From positions 133,669 through 197,668 of the forward strand of contig WTPW01000191.1 of assembly GCA_009809945.1 (NCBI GenBank): DNA of 64,000 nt, written 5' to 3'. Each line of letters opens with the position of its first letter. Positions within the stretch are counted from its first letter, which is position 1. A program made the translations under genes and the position numbers. Source of the DNA: Gigaspora margarita. Its lineage: Eukaryota > Glomeromycota > Glomeromycetes > Diversisporales > Gigasporaceae. Shown one piece after another: positions 61,507 to 64,000 of this stretch. Under the pieces are notes generated by a model. The model did not search any database. It worked only from the letters and a program-made list of their open reading frames with translations, and was not told the origin of the DNA.

Positions 61507-63794
61507 GAATTTTAGTAACTATAACTGGTGGTGACAATCACGGTAGCACTTATTTTATGCATATAAGCACGTGTTCATATATATCATAAAATTAACACAA
61601 GTATATACTAAAATGCATGCATGAAGAAATTTTAACGCTATGCTTCTCCTGTCAGCTCTGCTTCACTTTTTATACTAAAGTACTATAATATACAACATTA
61701 TTAATAAGGACCCTAACCCTAACGTCTTAGGCAAAGTATTTTTTAATAAACTCAAATTGATTATGTACAGTTAAACTGTCAATAAAATTAATACTAAAAA
61801 AATTTTAGTGCTACGCTTCGCCTGTCGGCTCTACTTCGCTTTTTATACTAAAGCCCTATAATATACAATATTATTACTAAGCACTCTAACCCTAATGTCT
61901 CAGGCAAAGTATTTTTTTAATAAACTCACTACTAGTATGGTTTTAAAGTATATAATTCTTACAGTTAAAATGCTTAATGTTTAATTTAGCCAAAACAAAA
62001 ATAAACTGGGAAGTTTATATTTAATTTTTACTAGAGCGAATTAGTAATTTATCATAATCCAGATTTTTTCTCTGCAACACTCATATCTGAATGATTAGTG
62101 TTAAGGATTTTTTTTTAGTTAATTTAGAATTCTAGTATTACTAGAAAAAAATAAACCGTTATTAGTAATTAAAACTAAGGCGAAGAATATATATATAAAG
62201 ATGATGTATTTATCTGAAATATCCAATATAAATCTCATATTCTTGAGTAATAGTAAATTGACCGATATTATTTCACATTTCAGACTCTTTAACGAGATTA
62301 GGGTTTGCAATGGGCCGGGCCAAACCCGATAATTTGTGGGTTGGGCCGGGCCTGGGCCGGGCTTGGGCCCAAATTTTAGGCCCGTTGTTAATTGGGCCGG
62401 GCTTGGGTTGGGCCTGTAAAATAATGGCCCGGGCCCGGGTTTTATAAAGAGGCCCGATAAAATCCGACAATACCCATTAAAAATATATAGTTTCTACTAG
62501 TTACAGGTCTTTTGTATTTAAATTAGATATTAAAATTTTATTTCTTTTTAAACTATAGTAATATATAGTTTTTTTAGTTTAGTTAGCCAAATAATTTCTA
62601 GTTAATTTGATAAATTTTGTAATTTTTAGTATAATATAATATAATAGATTCAAGAATTTATATTTTAATAATTAAGTTATTTGAAAAATACAATTATCTT
62701 AGTGTTTCAAATCAAAAATTGATTAGTTGTCAAGTTGTCAACTAATCAATAATAATTTTATTGGACAACTAATTGATTGTTAATGATTAATTAATTAGTA
62801 ATACTACTTGCAAATTATGGGCTTGTTGGGCCGGGCTTGAGTTGGGCCAGGCTTGAGTTGGGCGGGCTTGGGTTGGGCCAGGCTTGGGTTGGGCTTGGGT
62901 TGGGTTGGGCTAAGCTTGGGCCGGGTTGGGCTTATATTTCAAACCTGTGATGAATTGGGCTGGGCTTGGGCCAGGTTAATAATTCTATGGGCCAGGCTTG
63001 GGTTTAGATAAACCCGGCCCAACCTGGCCCATTGACAACCCTAAACGAGATATTGAGATGTTTGAGCACAACTCTCAAAAAATGTCAAAGGTGATTCAAA
63101 ATTTTCATTAAGTTCATCACCTGAATCTATATACTATTTTTTGTTAGAAAAAAAGCCTTAACGGAATAAAGTAACCATCTTAGTACTGTTATAAGAGTTC
63201 TCAATTTACTATTTGCATTTATATTCATTTTCACTATTATTAAAAATAAAAATTCAGAGACTATGGGTGTGGTTCTTCGATATATGCGTTTTCTCCTTCT
63301 GAATCAAATTAAATACAGCCAATATTTAAGTAAAAGAGATTATGATAATGTGCTTTAATCAACGCTTAAAAACTTCAGAAAATGGTGGGTATGCTATTTC
63401 TCCTTTTGGAACCAAGTTAAATATGAACAGCACTTATAGACTCCAAAGTATTATAAATTTTTAAAAAAAAATTCATTTAAGGTACTTGCTTATTGTAATA
63501 CATATAAAATTATGTAACAAAAAAAGCTTCACATTTCAGCATTCATAAATATAACACATAACTTGCTTTATACAACCGTTCTTTTCTAAAGTTTTGCCTT
63601 AATCCAGCTTCTATTCATAACTTTCTCTTACAAGAAATGCTCTGGTAGCATACATACATACACGTCTCAAGATTGACCTCAACTAATTCATGCAACTTGT
63701 AGAATTATATTATGTATTACATATTTATGTATACATAATACATGCATACGTAATACAGGTGATAATTACTACTGGTTATGTGAACTAAATTACT
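61507..63794. mobile_element. hAT-like element, second member of the 14702 family
   Basis: A perfect 8-base duplication ATCAATAA flanks it (61499-61506, 63795-63802). Ends GTAACTATAACTGGTGGTGA and, in complement, TTCACATAACCAGTAGTAAT resemble those of 14702-34492. The left arm lacks it. The interior carries two diverged copies of a block (GCTWCGCTTC..CCCTAACCCTAAYGTCT) at 61640-61730 and 61795-61905, no transposase, and the GC-rich MITE. Confidence 0.75.
62299..63043. mobile_element. GC-rich hAT-type MITE of GGGCCGGGCTT repeats
   Basis: Perfect 8-base duplication AACGAGAT (62291-62298, 63044-63051). Ends TAGGGTTTGCAATGGGCC and, in complement, TAGGGTTGTCAATGGGCC. Subterminal (T)GGGCCGGGCTTGGGTT repeats are far richer in GC than anything else here, while the middle (62480-62810) is AT-rich. 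The Gly/Pro-type ORF on its minus strand is a repeat by-product. Confidence 0.88.
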
Positions 63795-63802
63795 ATCAAT
63801 AA

Positions 63803-64000
63803 ATATACAATTTGTATTAATATTATTAATTAAATAATTGATTACATTAAAACAATTTACCTTTATTCACTTGAACGATATGCATGTGATTGGGTATTGT
63901 TTTCTTGACCTTAGATGAATAAATAAAAAACAATGCCAAATCTTTGATGATTCCTTTTCATGTAGCCAATATAATACACAATTTATATTAATATTATATT
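63803..64000 (-). repeat. Right-arm start of the inverted repeat array, cut by window end
   Basis: Reverse complement of one unit of the 44586-45660 array (CCTTTATTC, GGTATTGTTTTCTTGACCTT, AACAATGCCAAATCTTTG). More units are expected beyond 64000. Confidence 0.85.

Larger units (their letters stand above)
56784..64000 (-). repeat. Right arm of the giant inverted repeat (runs off the window)
   Basis: Mirror of 44586-49445: repeat of about 115 bp units (56930-57320), gene copy (57430-60370), CT/CA tract (60420-60530), spacer (60530-60926) and, after two insertions, the repeat array at 63803-64000. It has its own insertions at 58430, 59388, 60927 and 61507, so it is longer than the left arm. 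Confidence 0.85.

Noticed and set aside
62273-62470. Gly/Pro/Ala/Arg-rich ORF
   Set aside because: Translation of the GGGCC-type subterminal repeats of the GC-rich MITE.

Overview
The window is very AT-rich eukaryotic DNA packed with mobile elements. It contains one host-type gene with many short introns (about 66-90 bases, GT...AG) and no bacterial operon features. That gene, a large hybrid histidine kinase whose N-terminal PAS module begins with a DWSST-LG-IDSW signature, plus the AT bias and layered hAT, CACTA-like, Polinton and MITE copies, suggest an arbuscular mycorrhizal fungus (Glomeromycotina, Rhizophagus-like). This is inference from style and was not checked by alignment. Scattered single Ns and one 307-base N run show a draft assembly.

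Bases 1-9200. A TA-flanked MITE (first copy of a family seen again at 41893) is followed by ordinary AT-rich DNA and then the histidine kinase on the minus strand (8456 to 2684, 19 exons read by eye). Its order is PAS, GAF-like, HisKA, HATPase, receiver, GAF-like, HisKA, HATPase, pseudo-receiver. The first H-box has Arg where His is expected, the last receiver has Asn where Asp is expected, and the middle receiver and second kinase core look complete. A 227-bp MITE sits in intron 1.

Bases 9200-14700. A pile of non-autonomous elements: two foldbacks inside the end of a larger element, a 3 x 180 bp tandem repeat, a tRNA-derived SINE with a clean 15-bp target duplication, and two tandem MITEs, one split by a hAT-type MITE.

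Bases 14702-34492. Four layers: an outer element with an 8-bp duplication; inside it an old Polinton/Maverick (15778-33734) with about 650-bp terminal inverted repeats, DNA polymerase B and integrase remains; inside the polymerase region a 5.5-kb hAT transposon with an 8-bp duplication; and inside the hAT transposase a TA-flanked foldback MITE.

Bases 34500-42550. AT-rich DNA, a CAAAAT-type minisatellite, a tandem repeat field, a decayed CACTA-like (Tnp2) transposon on the minus strand, and the second MITE copy.

Bases 42650-64000. A very large inverted repeat. Each arm carries the same unrecognised multi-exon gene (plus strand 46261-48862, minus strand 60370-57430), flanked outside by a repeat array of about 150-190 bp units and inside by a repeat of about 115 bp units. 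Both arms are decayed and each has its own later insertions, several with target duplications that use the other arm as the empty site. The centre holds a second SINE copy, simple-sequence DNA, and duplications joined at single Ns that may be assembly artefacts. The right arm runs off the window. This duplicated-gene inverted repeat is the best candidate for something undescribed.
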